A stretch of DNA of 64,000 nt from assembly GCA_036752825.1 (NCBI GenBank), contig DAIORV010000005.1, positions 1 through 64,000 on the forward strand. Reading direction: 5' to 3'. A model generated the notes under the pieces. It did not search any database. It was not told where the DNA came from and was given only the letters and a program-made list of their open reading frames with translations. Below, in pieces: positions 49,787 through 57,890 of this stretch (the stretch's first letter is position 1; every line of letters begins with the position of its first letter). This DNA is from UBA5177 sp002413265 (GTDB taxonomy: Bacteria; Chloroflexota; UBA5177). The translations under genes were made by a program, and so were the position numbers.

Positions 49787-52417
49787 TTGCAGAGCGCAGA
49801 GATCCGGCAAAAGTTCATCGACTTCTTCTTGGAGCGAGGGCATCTCGAGATGCCCTCGCTTCCGCTTGCGCCCAATGAGGTCAGCATCACGACGATGTTC
49901 ACAATTGCCGGCATGCAGCAGATGATCCCCTTCTTTCTGGGACGCGAGCAACCCCCGAGCAAGCGCATGGTAAACGTGCAGAAGGCAATACGAACAGTCG
50001 ATATCGACGAAGTCGGCGATGACATCCACCTCACGTACCTCGAAATGCTTGGGAACTTCTCCGTCGGCGACTATTTCAAGGCCCAGGCGATCTCCTATAC
50101 CTGGGAGTTCCTGACCGACGTCCTCCGCATTCCTCCCGAGAGATGGTGGGTCACGCACTATCCCGGTGACGACGAGGCGCATCAAGCCTGGCTCGACGTG
50201 GGAGTTGCCGCGGACCGGATCGGCGAAACGGAAGAGAACTTCTGGGGTCCGCCTGGACCCGCCGGCCCGTGCGGACCTGACTCCGAGATCCATTTCGATC
50301 GCGGACCCCAACACAGCTGTGGACGGCCGGACTGCCGGCCCGAAAACGAGTGCTGCGATCGCTTCATGGAAACCTGGAATAACGTTTTCATCCAGTATTT
50401 CCAGGAGGAGAGCGGAGAGCGACGCCCGCTCCCCTGGAATAACATCGATACGGGAATGGGCTTCGAACGTCTGGTTGCAGCCCTGCAGGGTGTCGACAAC
50501 CCTTATGAAACCGATCTCTTTCAGCCGATTTTGAGCGGCTTGAGCGAGACCAGCGGCATACCTTACGGCACAGACGCTCGATCCACGCGATCCATGAGAA
50601 TCGTCGCAGATCATGCTCGCGCGGTCACCATGTTGATCGGCGACGGAGTCATGCCCTCTCGCGAGGCTCGCGGATATGTCGTACGGAGGCTGATTCGGCG
50701 GGCCTCCCTGCACGGTCGGGTACTTGGGATTCGCGATGCATTCTTGAGTGCACCGGTCAGCATCGCTATCCGCCTGTTAAGCGCTTGGCATCCAGACCTC
50801 GAAGGCAAGCGAGATCACATCCTGCATGTTGTGGCGGACGAAGAGCGTCGGTTCCTCCAAACCCTGACCCGTGGTCTTGAGATATTCGAAAACCTCGCGA
50901 ATCGTGCTCGCCGCGACAGCAAGACGATCTCGGGGGCAGACGCTTTCGCTCTTTTCGATACCCACGGCTTCCCCATCGAGCTGACCCGTGAACTGGCAAC
51001 CGAACGGGGACTGTCAGTCGACGAAGAAGGCTTTGCGGTGGCCTTGACTCAGCAGCGTACTCGAGGCCGCGAAGGCAGATTCGTCTCCGGCATCGGTACC
51101 TCTCCGGAGTTGTATGCGCAGCTGGCAGATGCCGTGCCCGCCACCACCTTCACTGGATACGACGAGCTCCGGACCACGTCAGAGGTCCTCGCCATACTGG
51201 CCGAGGGTGGAACCGTTGATCGAGCGGAGGCGGGGGACGAGGTGCAGCTGATTCTTGATCGCACGCCGTTCTATGCGGAGTCCGGCGGACAGGTTGGAGA
51301 TACTGGTTTCTTCCGCGGAAACGGATTGCTTCTGCGCGTTGGTGATACTCAGAGGCCATATTCTGGCTTCATCGTGCACTCGTGTGAGGTGCTTCAGGGC
51401 GCCGTCAATGTTGGGGATGTGGTGGAAGCTGACGTCGACGAGGAGCGTCGCTTGCACATCCTGCCTCACCACTCAGGCACTCATCTGCTGCACAAGGCGC
51501 TCCAGGAGGTCCTTGGCCCGGAAGCGACGCAGGCCGGATCGCTGGTCGCTCCCGATCGACTTCGCTTCGACTTTCGCTGGCCGCGTCCGATGACGGACGA
51601 CGAGGTTCGCGAGGTTCAGGACCGCGTAAATGCGGCCATCTGGGCCAACCTCCCAGTTCGCAACGAAATCATGCAGTACGACGAGGCCGTGGCCGAAGGA
51701 GCGATGGCCCTCTTCGGAGAAAAATACGGCGATACCGTTCGCGTGGTAAAGATCGGCGATTGGAGCAAAGAGCTTTGCGGGGGAACTCACGTGCAGGCGA
51801 CCGGAGACATCGGACTTCTAGTCATCACGTCAGAGTCGGGCATTGGGAGCGGAATTCGGCGTGTTTGGGCTCTTGCCGGGGCGGCCGCCTATGCCTATCT
51901 CACGGAGCTGCGTGAGCAGCTTTCCGACGCGGCAGCGGCTCTCGACACTCGTCCAGATAACCTTCTCAACCGAGCTCAGCAGCTATCCGCGCAAGTCCGA
52001 GAACAGGAGAAGCGCATCGAGGTCCTTTCAAAGCGGCTGGCCACCGCTGAAGCAGAAGGTCTGGTCCGTCACGCCATCTCCGTGAACGGCTTCCAAATGG
52101 TCGCCGAACAGATTGCGGCCGACGAACCTGGCTACGTAAAGGTCGTCCTCGACGCGCTGAGATCTCGCCTCGACGGCGGCATTATTGTGCTGGCAGCCAA
52201 GGTCGGCGAAACGCCGCGGTTCGCCATGGCGGTGCCGAAGGCCCTTGGACAACGAGGTTACAGTGCCCGCGAGATATTAGGCGAAGCTGCCAAGCTTGCC
52301 AAAGGCGGGGTGGGCGGAGGACAGGATTTCGCGGAAGGCGGCGGCCGGGACGCCTCCAAGATTCCAGACGTGCTCAGAACTGCAGTCGAGCTCGTGCGAC
52401 GCAAGGCGGAAGGATGA
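49787..52417 (+). CDS. alaS: alanyl-tRNA synthetase
   Basis: Class II synthetase of 876 residues. The aminoacylation domain (1-~440) starts as usual (IRQKFIDFFLERGHLEMPS), with motif-2-like YLEMLGNFSVGDYFK. The editing domain has HHSGTHLLH and CGGTH metal sites (near 565 and 665). The C-terminal C-Ala domain includes GGVGGGQDFAEGGG. The TTG start has an AAGGT site eight bases upstream. It overlaps ruvX by 4 bases, the common alaS-ruvX-mltG order. Confidence 0.96.
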   Translation: MQSAEIRQKFIDFFLERGHLEMPSLPLAPNEVSITTMFTIAGMQQMIPFFLGREQPPSKRMVNVQKAIRTVDIDEVGDDIHLTYLEMLGNFSVGDYFKAQAISYTWEFLTDVLRIPPERWWVTHYPGDDEAHQAWLDVGVAADRIGETEENFWGPPGPAGPCGPDSEIHFDRGPQHSCGRPDCRPENECCDRFMETWNNVFIQYFQEESGERRPLPWNNIDTGMGFERLVAALQGVDNPYETDLFQPILSGLSETSGIPYGTDARSTRSMRIVADHARAVTMLIGDGVMPSREARGYVVRRLIRRASLHGRVLGIRDAFLSAPVSIAIRLLSAWHPDLEGKRDHILHVVADEERRFLQTLTRGLEIFENLANRARRDSKTISGADAFALFDTHGFPIELTRELATERGLSVDEEGFAVALTQQRTRGREGRFVSGIGTSPELYAQLADAVPATTFTGYDELRTTSEVLAILAEGGTVDRAEAGDEVQLILDRTPFYAESGGQVGDTGFFRGNGLLLRVGDTQRPYSGFIVHSCEVLQGAVNVGDVVEADVDEERRLHILPHHSGTHLLHKALQEVLGPEATQAGSLVAPDRLRFDFRWPRPMTDDEVREVQDRVNAAIWANLPVRNEIMQYDEAVAEGAMALFGEKYGDTVRVVKIGDWSKELCGGTHVQATGDIGLLVITSESGIGSGIRRVWALAGAAAYAYLTELREQLSDAAAALDTRPDNLLNRAQQLSAQVREQEKRIEVLSKRLATAEAEGLVRHAISVNGFQMVAEQIAADEPGYVKVVLDALRSRLDGGIIVLAAKVGETPRFAMAVPKALGQRGYSAREILGEAAKLAKGGVGGGQDFAEGGGRDASKIPDVLRTAVELVRRKAEG

Positions 52418-52878
52418 GCTTGGAGAATTTCGTCGATGTTGGAAACGACAACTCACTGCGTCTCCTCGGCCTGGACGTTGGGGATCGCCGAATCGGCGTA
52501 GCTGTCAGTGATCCGACCGGCTGCGTCGCCACTCCCATGGAGATATACACACGGCGAACCCAAGAGGCCGACGTGACTCACATCGATGCTCTGTGCCGCG
52601 ATCTCGAGGCGAGCGCAGTGGTGGTGGGATTGCCCAAGAACATGAACGGCTCCGAAGGCCCGCAGGCCGAGAAGACGCGCGAATTTGCGGATGCCCTGGC
52701 CGACCACGGCATTCGCGTGTGGCTCTGGGATGAGCGACTGAGCACGGTAGAAGCCACTCGCCGACGAGAAGGCCGGGGGAGAAGGCGCAAATCCAGGCAG
52801 GAACGCCTCGACGCCGAGGCAGCGGCAGTGATCCTCGAGACCTACCTCGATCATCTTCGACTTAAGGGGAAGCAGTGA
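52414..52878 (+). CDS. ruvX: Holliday junction resolvase-like RuvX/YqgF
   Basis: RNase H-fold nuclease implicated in pre-16S rRNA processing and recombination. LGLDVGDRRIGVAVSD (first Asp), VVGLPKNMNGSEG, and WDERLSTVEA (Glu) are seen, then a basic stretch and LDAEAAAVILETYL (final Asp). Length is 154, with ~17 residues before the fold. It is ATGA-coupled to alaS and GTGA-coupled to mltG. Confidence 0.93.
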   Translation: MSLENFVDVGNDNSLRLLGLDVGDRRIGVAVSDPTGCVATPMEIYTRRTQEADVTHIDALCRDLEASAVVVGLPKNMNGSEGPQAEKTREFADALADHGIRVWLWDERLSTVEATRRREGRGRRRKSRQERLDAEAAAVILETYLDHLRLKGKQ

Positions 52879-53987
52879 GTAGCAGTAGTGGACCGGTAGC
52901 GCCGCGCAGAGCCCGGCCAGTTCTCGAGCAGAGGACGTACGTGACGCCGCAGTATCACTCTCGTGTGTGGGGGCGCCTGATTTTCGTCGTCTTCGTACTC
53001 GTTTTCGCAGTGGTTTTGGGCGGTTTCGGAACCCTCTATTGGATGATCCATCGAGCGGAGGGCAGCGGCGGCCAGCGGTTCACCTTTCAGGTGACTCAGG
53101 GCGACACGGTGACCAGCATCGCGAATCGCCTAGCGGCAAAAGGCCTTATCGGGAACTCTCTCATCTTCCGCCTCGACGCGCGTTTCCATGGCCTTGCCAG
53201 CAATCTGAAGCCGGGCGCGTACACCTTGCGAAAGAACATGAGCGTGGACGACATGGTGAACGCTTTGGCGATCTACAAGCAGCAGCTGTTCAAGATCACC
53301 ATCCCAGAAGGTAAGCGCATGCTTGAAATTGCAGCGATCCTTCAGCGCCACGGGATTGACTCAAAGAGTTTCCTTCAGGAAGCGAAACATCCTGATCTCA
53401 AGTACCTCAATGCCACGATCTTGAATGACAAGCCGGCTAACGCCAGCCTCGAGGGATACCTTTTCCCGGACACGTACAAGGTTCCCAAGCAGTTCACAGG
53501 CAAGCAGTTTGCAAGAGATATGGTCCAGAACCTGGACCAGAACTTCACCCAGGCCATGCGCCAGCAAGCTCACGCCCGCAAGTTCAGCATCTATCAAGTG
53601 CTCACTCTGGCGTCGATTGTGGAACGGGAAGCAGTTCACGAACCAGAACGGCCGACGATTGCCGGCGTGTACGTCAACCGTCTGCGGCAGGGTTGGTTTC
53701 TAAATGCCGATCCAACCATTCAATATGCGGTCGGCACGCCCAAAGACTGGTGGCCGGTGCTCACACTCGACCAGCTCCACGTCGCTTCGCCATACAACTC
53801 TTACACCCACTACGGTTTGCCACCAGGACCAATTGCCAACCCGGGTCTGCTGAGCATCAAAGCCGCCGTCAACCCAAACTCAACTCGATTCATGTTCTTT
53901 GTCGCGAAGGGCGGTACCGGGTGGCACGCCTTTGCCGTGACGCAAGCGCAACAAGACGCGAACATTCAGCGATATCAGCCTCACTAG
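52875..53987 (+). CDS. mltG: endolytic murein transglycosylase MltG
   Basis: Cuts nascent glycan strands and sets their length. One TM helix (about 33-58, LIFVVFVLVFAVVLGGFGTLYWM), a LysM-like part (FQVTQGDTVTSIANRL), then the YceG domain with LEGYLFPDTYKVP and LASIVEREAV (catalytic Glu). NADPTIQYAVG and ASPYNSYTHYGLPPGPI are typical. It is 370 residues and uses a GTG start. Its presence implies a peptidoglycan wall. Confidence 0.95.
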   Translation: MSSSSGPVAPRRARPVLEQRTYVTPQYHSRVWGRLIFVVFVLVFAVVLGGFGTLYWMIHRAEGSGGQRFTFQVTQGDTVTSIANRLAAKGLIGNSLIFRLDARFHGLASNLKPGAYTLRKNMSVDDMVNALAIYKQQLFKITIPEGKRMLEIAAILQRHGIDSKSFLQEAKHPDLKYLNATILNDKPANASLEGYLFPDTYKVPKQFTGKQFARDMVQNLDQNFTQAMRQQAHARKFSIYQVLTLASIVEREAVHEPERPTIAGVYVNRLRQGWFLNADPTIQYAVGTPKDWWPVLTLDQLHVASPYNSYTHYGLPPGPIANPGLLSIKAAVNPNSTRFMFFVAKGGTGWHAFAVTQAQQDANIQRYQPH

Positions 53988-53997
53988 AAGGGCCGAG

Positions 53998-54555
53998 ATG
54001 ATTTCGACCGGTGATCTGAAGCGAGGGATGACCCTCGACATGGACGGGGATCTCTGGACCGTCCTCGAATATCACCACATCAAGATTGGTCGCGGCAGCG
54101 CCCAGGTGCGGCTCAAGATCCGCAATCTGAAGACCGGTACGACCGTCGAAAGAACCTTTCAGGCCGGCGAGAAGTTCCGTCGTGCCATCGTCGACCGGAA
54201 GCCGGTGCAGTATCTCTATCACGATGGAGACACGTACTACTTCATGGATACGGAAACCTACGAGCAGACGATCATGAACGCATCACAGCTGGGCGAGGTA
54301 ATCCCGTATCTCAAGGATCAGCTTACGCTCGACATAATGTCGTATCAGGATCAAGCGATAGGAGCCGAGCTGCCCGCTAATGTAGAGCTGAAAGTGACTC
54401 AGACCGACCCCGGATACCGCGGGGACACTGCGACCGGAGGCACCAAGCCCGCCACCTTGGAGACCGGTATGACGGTGCAGGTTCCGCTTTTTGTGAACGA
54501 GGAGGACCTCATTCGCGTCGATACCCGTTCCGGCCAATACCTCGAGCGAGCGTAG
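53998..54555 (+). CDS. efp: elongation factor P
   Basis: Rescues ribosomes stalled at polyproline. Three OB-like domains fill 185 residues (SYQDQAIGAELPANVEL in the second). The tip loop reads KIGRGSA with Arg at residue 32 instead of the Lys modified in E. coli. Pseudomonas EF-P also uses Arg32, rhamnosylated by EarP, but no earP is seen here. It starts 10 bases after mltG. Confidence 0.95.
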   Translation: MISTGDLKRGMTLDMDGDLWTVLEYHHIKIGRGSAQVRLKIRNLKTGTTVERTFQAGEKFRRAIVDRKPVQYLYHDGDTYYFMDTETYEQTIMNASQLGEVIPYLKDQLTLDIMSYQDQAIGAELPANVELKVTQTDPGYRGDTATGGTKPATLETGMTVQVPLFVNEEDLIRVDTRSGQYLERA

Positions 54556-54568
54556 GTGAGCCCTGGTC

Positions 54569-54997
54569 ATGGACGTTGACAGCTATCTCAAGAACGAGCT
54601 TGCAGCCCTGCTGGATGTGGTGCGATGCACTGATATTCGCGAACTCGAGATACAGCAGGGAGAGATCAGCGTTCGCCTGCACCGTAGTGAGATATTAGAA
54701 AGCAGCCCCGATGGTTCGTCTTTCGAAGACACCGCGACGATCGGAACCTTGCCAGTTCACTCCGTGGTCGCGCCACTGGTGGGCACGTTTTATCGAGCCG
54801 GTAAGCCCGGCATGTCGCCGCTGGTCGGCGAGGGCAGCCACGTCGAGCCGGACACCGTTGTCGGCATCATCGAAGCCCTTCAAGTTTTGACCGATGTCAG
54901 ATCTGGCGTGTCGGGCACGGTGACCCGCGTCTTGGAAACCGATGGCCATCCTGTGGAGTACGGCCAGCCGCTATTCGAAGTAACACTCGATGGCTGA
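54569..54997 (+). CDS. BCCP-like biotin/lipoyl-domain protein lacking the acceptor lysine
   Basis: A 142-residue protein with the acetyl-CoA carboxylase BCCP plan: a helical N-terminus (YLKNELAALLDVV), an alanine/serine-poor linker and a biotinyl domain (about 63-141). The domain has VVAPLVGTFYRAGKPGMSP and GSHVEPDTVVGIIEALQVL. The usual EAMKM/EALKV biotin site reads EALQV: Gln105 (CAA at 54881-54883) replaces the lysine. A single C-to-A change would restore it, so either a real loss of biotinylation or an error. No accC or accA is adjacent; normal neighbours are efp (13 bases) and xseA (8-base overlap). Confidence 0.85.
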   Translation: MDVDSYLKNELAALLDVVRCTDIRELEIQQGEISVRLHRSEILESSPDGSSFEDTATIGTLPVHSVVAPLVGTFYRAGKPGMSPLVGEGSHVEPDTVVGIIEALQVLTDVRSGVSGTVTRVLETDGHPVEYGQPLFEVTLDG

Positions 54998-56219
54998 AGT
55001 CGCCCCCGTCGTGACCGGGCCGATGAGTGTGACTCAGGTCACTCGATATTTGAAGTTCCTCCTCGAGCACGATGAGTTCATGGCGGCCCTTTCCATCAGA
55101 GGAGAGGTGAGTGAGTTCAACCGAGCCTCGTCTGGGCATGTCTACTTCACTATCAAGGACACCGGGAGTCAGATTCGGTGCGTCATGTATCGGCGCGAGG
55201 CGCTGACACAAATGGCTGAGGTTGCCTCGATTCGCAAGGGAGTGACGACCGTCGTCCACGGCGTACTGACCGTGTACGAGGCGCGAGGCGAATATCAGGT
55301 CACCGTGGACCGCGTGGTGACCGAAGGAGAAGGGGCATTCCATCGACGGTTCGAGGATCTAAAGGCTCGCCTAGAAAAGGAAGGACTGTTCAATACCGAA
55401 CGGAAGCGGCCAATCCCACCGTTTCCCAAGAAAGTGGCTCTCGTGACCTCTGTGGGAGGACAGGCGTACCACGACGTTCTCCACCGGCTGCGATCTCAAT
55501 GCCCGTTCGTTACTGTCATATCGGCCGGAGTATCCGTCCAGGGACCCCGCGCAGCTGACGAAATGGTTATGGCACTGGATATCGTGAACAGGCTGACCGA
55601 CGCGGAGGTAATCTTGCTCGTGCGTGGCGGAGGATCTCCGGAAGATCTTCTGGCGTTCAACGACGAGCGCCTGGCCCGGGCCATCTTCGCCTCCAGGGTC
55701 CCTGTGATTACGGGCGTCGGACACGAAACGGATTACACGATCGTCGACTTTGTTGCCGACCTGCGTGCCGCGACCCCTTCGCTCGCCGCGGCCGCCTCAG
55801 TTCCCGATCTCGGCGCCACGGTCAAGGCCGTCCGAGGTTACCACCACGACGCAACGTATGCGATGAGTGAACGTCTGCGCCGTGAGAGGAGACACTTCGT
55901 GGAGGTTAATCGAGCACTGCTTCGATCGAGCCCGAAGCAGCGGCTTCACGAGCGCCACCAGAGACTCGACGAGCTCACGGAGAGCGCGGGGCGAGCGGTT
56001 CACGGGCTCGTTCGGGAGAAGCGCAATCGTCTCAAGGCTTTGCGCTCACATCTGAGTGTCCTCGATCCGCTGGCCATCCTGGCGCGAGGCTATGCCGTCC
56101 TCACGGATGTGGAAAACGGCGGGATAGTCAGCACTCGCGCTGGGGCGCGCCCCGGTGCACGATTGCGAGCTCAGGTCTCGGATGGAGAGTTCACCGCACG
56201 TGTGGATGAGAGCGAATGA
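54990..56219 (+). CDS. xseA: exodeoxyribonuclease VII large subunit
   Basis: Degrades single-stranded DNA with XseB. N-terminal OB domain (about 15-105, GEVSEFNRASSGHVYFTI), then the catalytic part: VALVTSVGGQAYHDVL, RGGGSPEDLLAFNDERLARA and VGHETDYTIVDFVADLRAATP, all characteristic. A coiled-coil region precedes the C-terminus (LDPLAILARGYAV). Length is 409. It overlaps the BCCP-like gene and is ATGA-linked to xseB. Confidence 0.95.
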   Translation: MAEVAPVVTGPMSVTQVTRYLKFLLEHDEFMAALSIRGEVSEFNRASSGHVYFTIKDTGSQIRCVMYRREALTQMAEVASIRKGVTTVVHGVLTVYEARGEYQVTVDRVVTEGEGAFHRRFEDLKARLEKEGLFNTERKRPIPPFPKKVALVTSVGGQAYHDVLHRLRSQCPFVTVISAGVSVQGPRAADEMVMALDIVNRLTDAEVILLVRGGGSPEDLLAFNDERLARAIFASRVPVITGVGHETDYTIVDFVADLRAATPSLAAAASVPDLGATVKAVRGYHHDATYAMSERLRRERRHFVEVNRALLRSSPKQRLHERHQRLDELTESAGRAVHGLVREKRNRLKALRSHLSVLDPLAILARGYAVLTDVENGGIVSTRAGARPGARLRAQVSDGEFTARVDESE

Positions 56220-56485
56220 CCGAGCCCGCTCCTGCTCCCACGTTTGAGCAGGCCCTCGAAGAGCTCCAGGCCGTCGTCGAAAAACTCCAAAAGCCTGATG
56301 TTCCCCTAGAAGACGCGGTGGCACTCTACCGCCGTGGAACCGAGCTCGCTCAACAGACTGAGGATCTGATCTCACGAGCCGAGCTTCAGGTCCAAAAGTT
56401 GACCCAGTCAGTTCAGGAGCGTTTCGAGGAATATAGCGTGGATTCGACCGTGGAAGACGGCGATCAGGCGCCGCCGTCGTTCTGA
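56216..56485 (+). CDS. xseB: exodeoxyribonuclease VII small subunit
   Basis: The 89-residue helical partner of XseA. FEQALEELQAVVEKLQ and PLEDAVALYRRGTELAQQ match the family. Translationally coupled to xseA (4-base overlap). Last gene of the alaS-ruvX-mltG-efp-accB-like-xseAB run. Confidence 0.94.
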   Translation: MTEPAPAPTFEQALEELQAVVEKLQKPDVPLEDAVALYRRGTELAQQTEDLISRAELQVQKLTQSVQERFEEYSVDSTVEDGDQAPPSF

Positions 56486-56638
56486 CGAACGCGTCCGCCG
56501 CAGTGTCTATTGAGGGCTGCCTTCCAGGGTCTCGAACGCTTCGAAAGACTGGGCAAAACGCTAATGAAGGGCCAATCGGCTTCTCATGGCCCTCTAATGT
56601 CCCCCCCGTAGTATGAGGGTGCTTCCTTCCTCCATTTC

Positions 56639-56699
56639 GAGGCCGGCCGGGGACACTAGGACTCCTCCTCATCAACCAACGCCTCCCCCGGCCGGCCTC
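56639..56699. repeat. GC-rich inverted repeat (hairpin)
   Basis: GAGGCCGGCCGGGG (56639-56652) and its exact reverse complement CCCCGGCCGGCCTC (56686-56699), separated by 33 bases. The arm itself contains the palindrome GGCCGGCC. It can form a very stable hairpin on either strand. Confidence 0.8.
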
Positions 56700-56780
56700 C
56701 GGGAAAGCAACCGCACAGCCTCTATTCGACGCTCCCCATCGGACGGGGCGGTGGCTCAACGAAGCTGGCCCAGGTCTTCG

Positions 56781-56786
56781 TATAAT
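56781..56786 (+). promoter_or_regulatory. consensus -10 element before the membrane protein gene
   Basis: TATAAT, 72 bases before the ATG at 56859; the -35 region is weak. Confidence 0.4.
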
Positions 56787-56858
56787 CGCCAGGTGCGCGG
56801 GATGCTTCTAGTTTCCAGCTCACAATGCCCACCGTATTGATGGAGCCATCCTGACGAC

Positions 56859-57662
56859 ATGATCGAAGCCGCGACGGCGAGAACGGGCCCTCCACCGCAA
56901 ACCCCGTTCGTTCGGACTGTAAACCGCCGAGTCGCGCCGTACACCTATCACATCTTCTTGCTGGCGCTGATACCGATAGCCTTCATTGCCGATGTACACA
57001 CGTCGTCGATTTGGCAGCAGCATCTTCTCGGCCTCGGAGCCTGGCTCATCCTGATCGTCGCCACTCGGTTTTCCCTGCCCAGTGAGCGCACGCAGGTTTG
57101 GATCATGGTCGCCGTGTCGACGTGCGTCGAGCTCTGGTCCTCCGTCGTATGGGGCATCTATCGATATCGGTATCACAATGTGCCGATGTTCGTCCCGCCG
57201 GGCCACGGCCTGGTGTATTTGTTCGCCTTGCGCGCTGCGCGAACACCCCTGTTTCTCAACTATGGTCGCCAGGCAAAATATCTGGCATTGAGTGCGGCCA
57301 CCCTTTGGATGGTGTTCGGACTGACGCTCGAGCCGTTGCTGCTGCATCGGGTCGACGTGACCGGAGCGCTGTTCTGGCCACTCTTCGTCTGGTTCATGCG
57401 GAAACCTTCCGCACCCGTCTATGCAGCGGCATTCTTCATTACCTCGTATCTCGAGCTGTTTGGCACCGGACTGGGCAATTGGACGTGGCAGGTGCTGGCC
57501 CCGATCAGCCACATACCAAGTGGCAATCCTCCCTCGGTGATCGCCGCCGGCTACTGCGTTATGGATTTTACCTCCATAGCAATCGCGGCTCGGCTGGCCC
57601 GCAACCAGTTCTTTTCACGGCGCTTCGCTCTTCGGCGGCGAAGTGCCGAGAGTGTCGCGTGA
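56859..57662 (+). CDS. polytopic membrane protein of unknown function
   Basis: A 267-residue integral membrane protein with about seven TM segments (starting at ~31, 55, 82, 110, 142, 166 and 188). A conserved-looking loop PMFVPPGHGLVYLFALRAA lies after TM3, and Trp/Tyr-rich WGIYRYRYHNV precedes it. The N-terminal ~28 residues are cytosolic and the end is Arg-rich (FSRRFALRRRS), consistent with an inside C-terminus. I cannot name the family. It stands alone; a hairpin with TTT follows at 57696-57724. Confidence 0.7.
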   Translation: MIEAATARTGPPPQTPFVRTVNRRVAPYTYHIFLLALIPIAFIADVHTSSIWQQHLLGLGAWLILIVATRFSLPSERTQVWIMVAVSTCVELWSSVVWGIYRYRYHNVPMFVPPGHGLVYLFALRAARTPLFLNYGRQAKYLALSAATLWMVFGLTLEPLLLHRVDVTGALFWPLFVWFMRKPSAPVYAAAFFITSYLELFGTGLGNWTWQVLAPISHIPSGNPPSVIAAGYCVMDFTSIAIAARLARNQFFSRRFALRRRSAESVA

Positions 57663-57695
57663 GGTTTTAAGGGCCGGTGGGCTAGGTTAAGCGCG

Positions 57696-57724
57696 GAACC
57701 GGGAAGCGTTTGGCTTCCCGGTTC
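57696..57724. terminator. strong hairpin between convergent genes
   Basis: Perfect 12-bp stem GAACCGGGAAGC/GCTTCCCGGTTC with loop GTTTG. On the plus strand GTTTC follows; on the minus strand no T run follows. It probably ends the membrane-protein transcript and may also bound the tRNA transcript. Confidence 0.65.
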
Positions 57725-57735
57725 GTTTCAGACTG

Positions 57736-57810
57736 TGGCTCCGGCGGTAGGACTCGAACCTACGACCAAGCGGTTAACAGCCGCCCGCTCTACCACTGAG
57801 CTACGCCGGA
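57736..57810 (-). tRNA. tRNA-Asn (anticodon GTT)
   Basis: A 75-base tRNA on the minus strand including an encoded CCA end (57736-57738). The acceptor arms TCCGGCG/CGCCGGA pair fully; the D loop has AGCTCAGTGGTAGAGC, the anticodon loop reads CTGTTAA (GTT = Asn), and the T arm has GGTTCGAGTCC. It lies just downstream of rpoD on the same strand. Confidence 0.95.
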
Positions 57811-57842
57811 ATAAAAACGTTGCGAGCAAAGGGCTCACAACG
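57811..57842 (-). terminator. rho-independent terminator after rpoD, abutting the tRNA
   Basis: On the minus strand: CGTTGTGAGC, loop CCTTT, GCTCGCAACG (10 bp, one G-T pair; 57818-57842), then TTTTTAT (57811-57817), ending where the tRNA begins. Confidence 0.85.
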
Positions 57843-57849
57843 CTCGTTC

Positions 57850-57879
57850 AGTATACGGTCGGCTTCAAAGTGCCTTCAA
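57850..57879 (-). promoter_or_regulatory. probable tRNA-Asn promoter
   Basis: On the minus strand TTGAAG (57879-57874), 18-base spacer, TATACT (57855-57850), just downstream of the rpoD stop. Transcription would begin near 57843, at the foot of the hairpin. Confidence 0.6.
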
Positions 57880-57890
57880 GCTCCGGCAGG

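Larger units (their letters stand above)
56486..56858. other. 373-base intergenic region with a perfect 14-bp inverted repeat
   Basis: No plausible gene is seen between xseB and the membrane protein at 56859. The region contains a 14-bp inverted repeat (56639-56699), a perfect -10 TATAAT (56781-56786) and several C-rich runs. No T tract follows the repeat. Confidence 0.6.

Noticed and set aside
56046..56759. 237-codon minus frame over xseA/xseB and the gap
   Set aside because: Antisense to real genes, Arg/Pro-rich, no start support.
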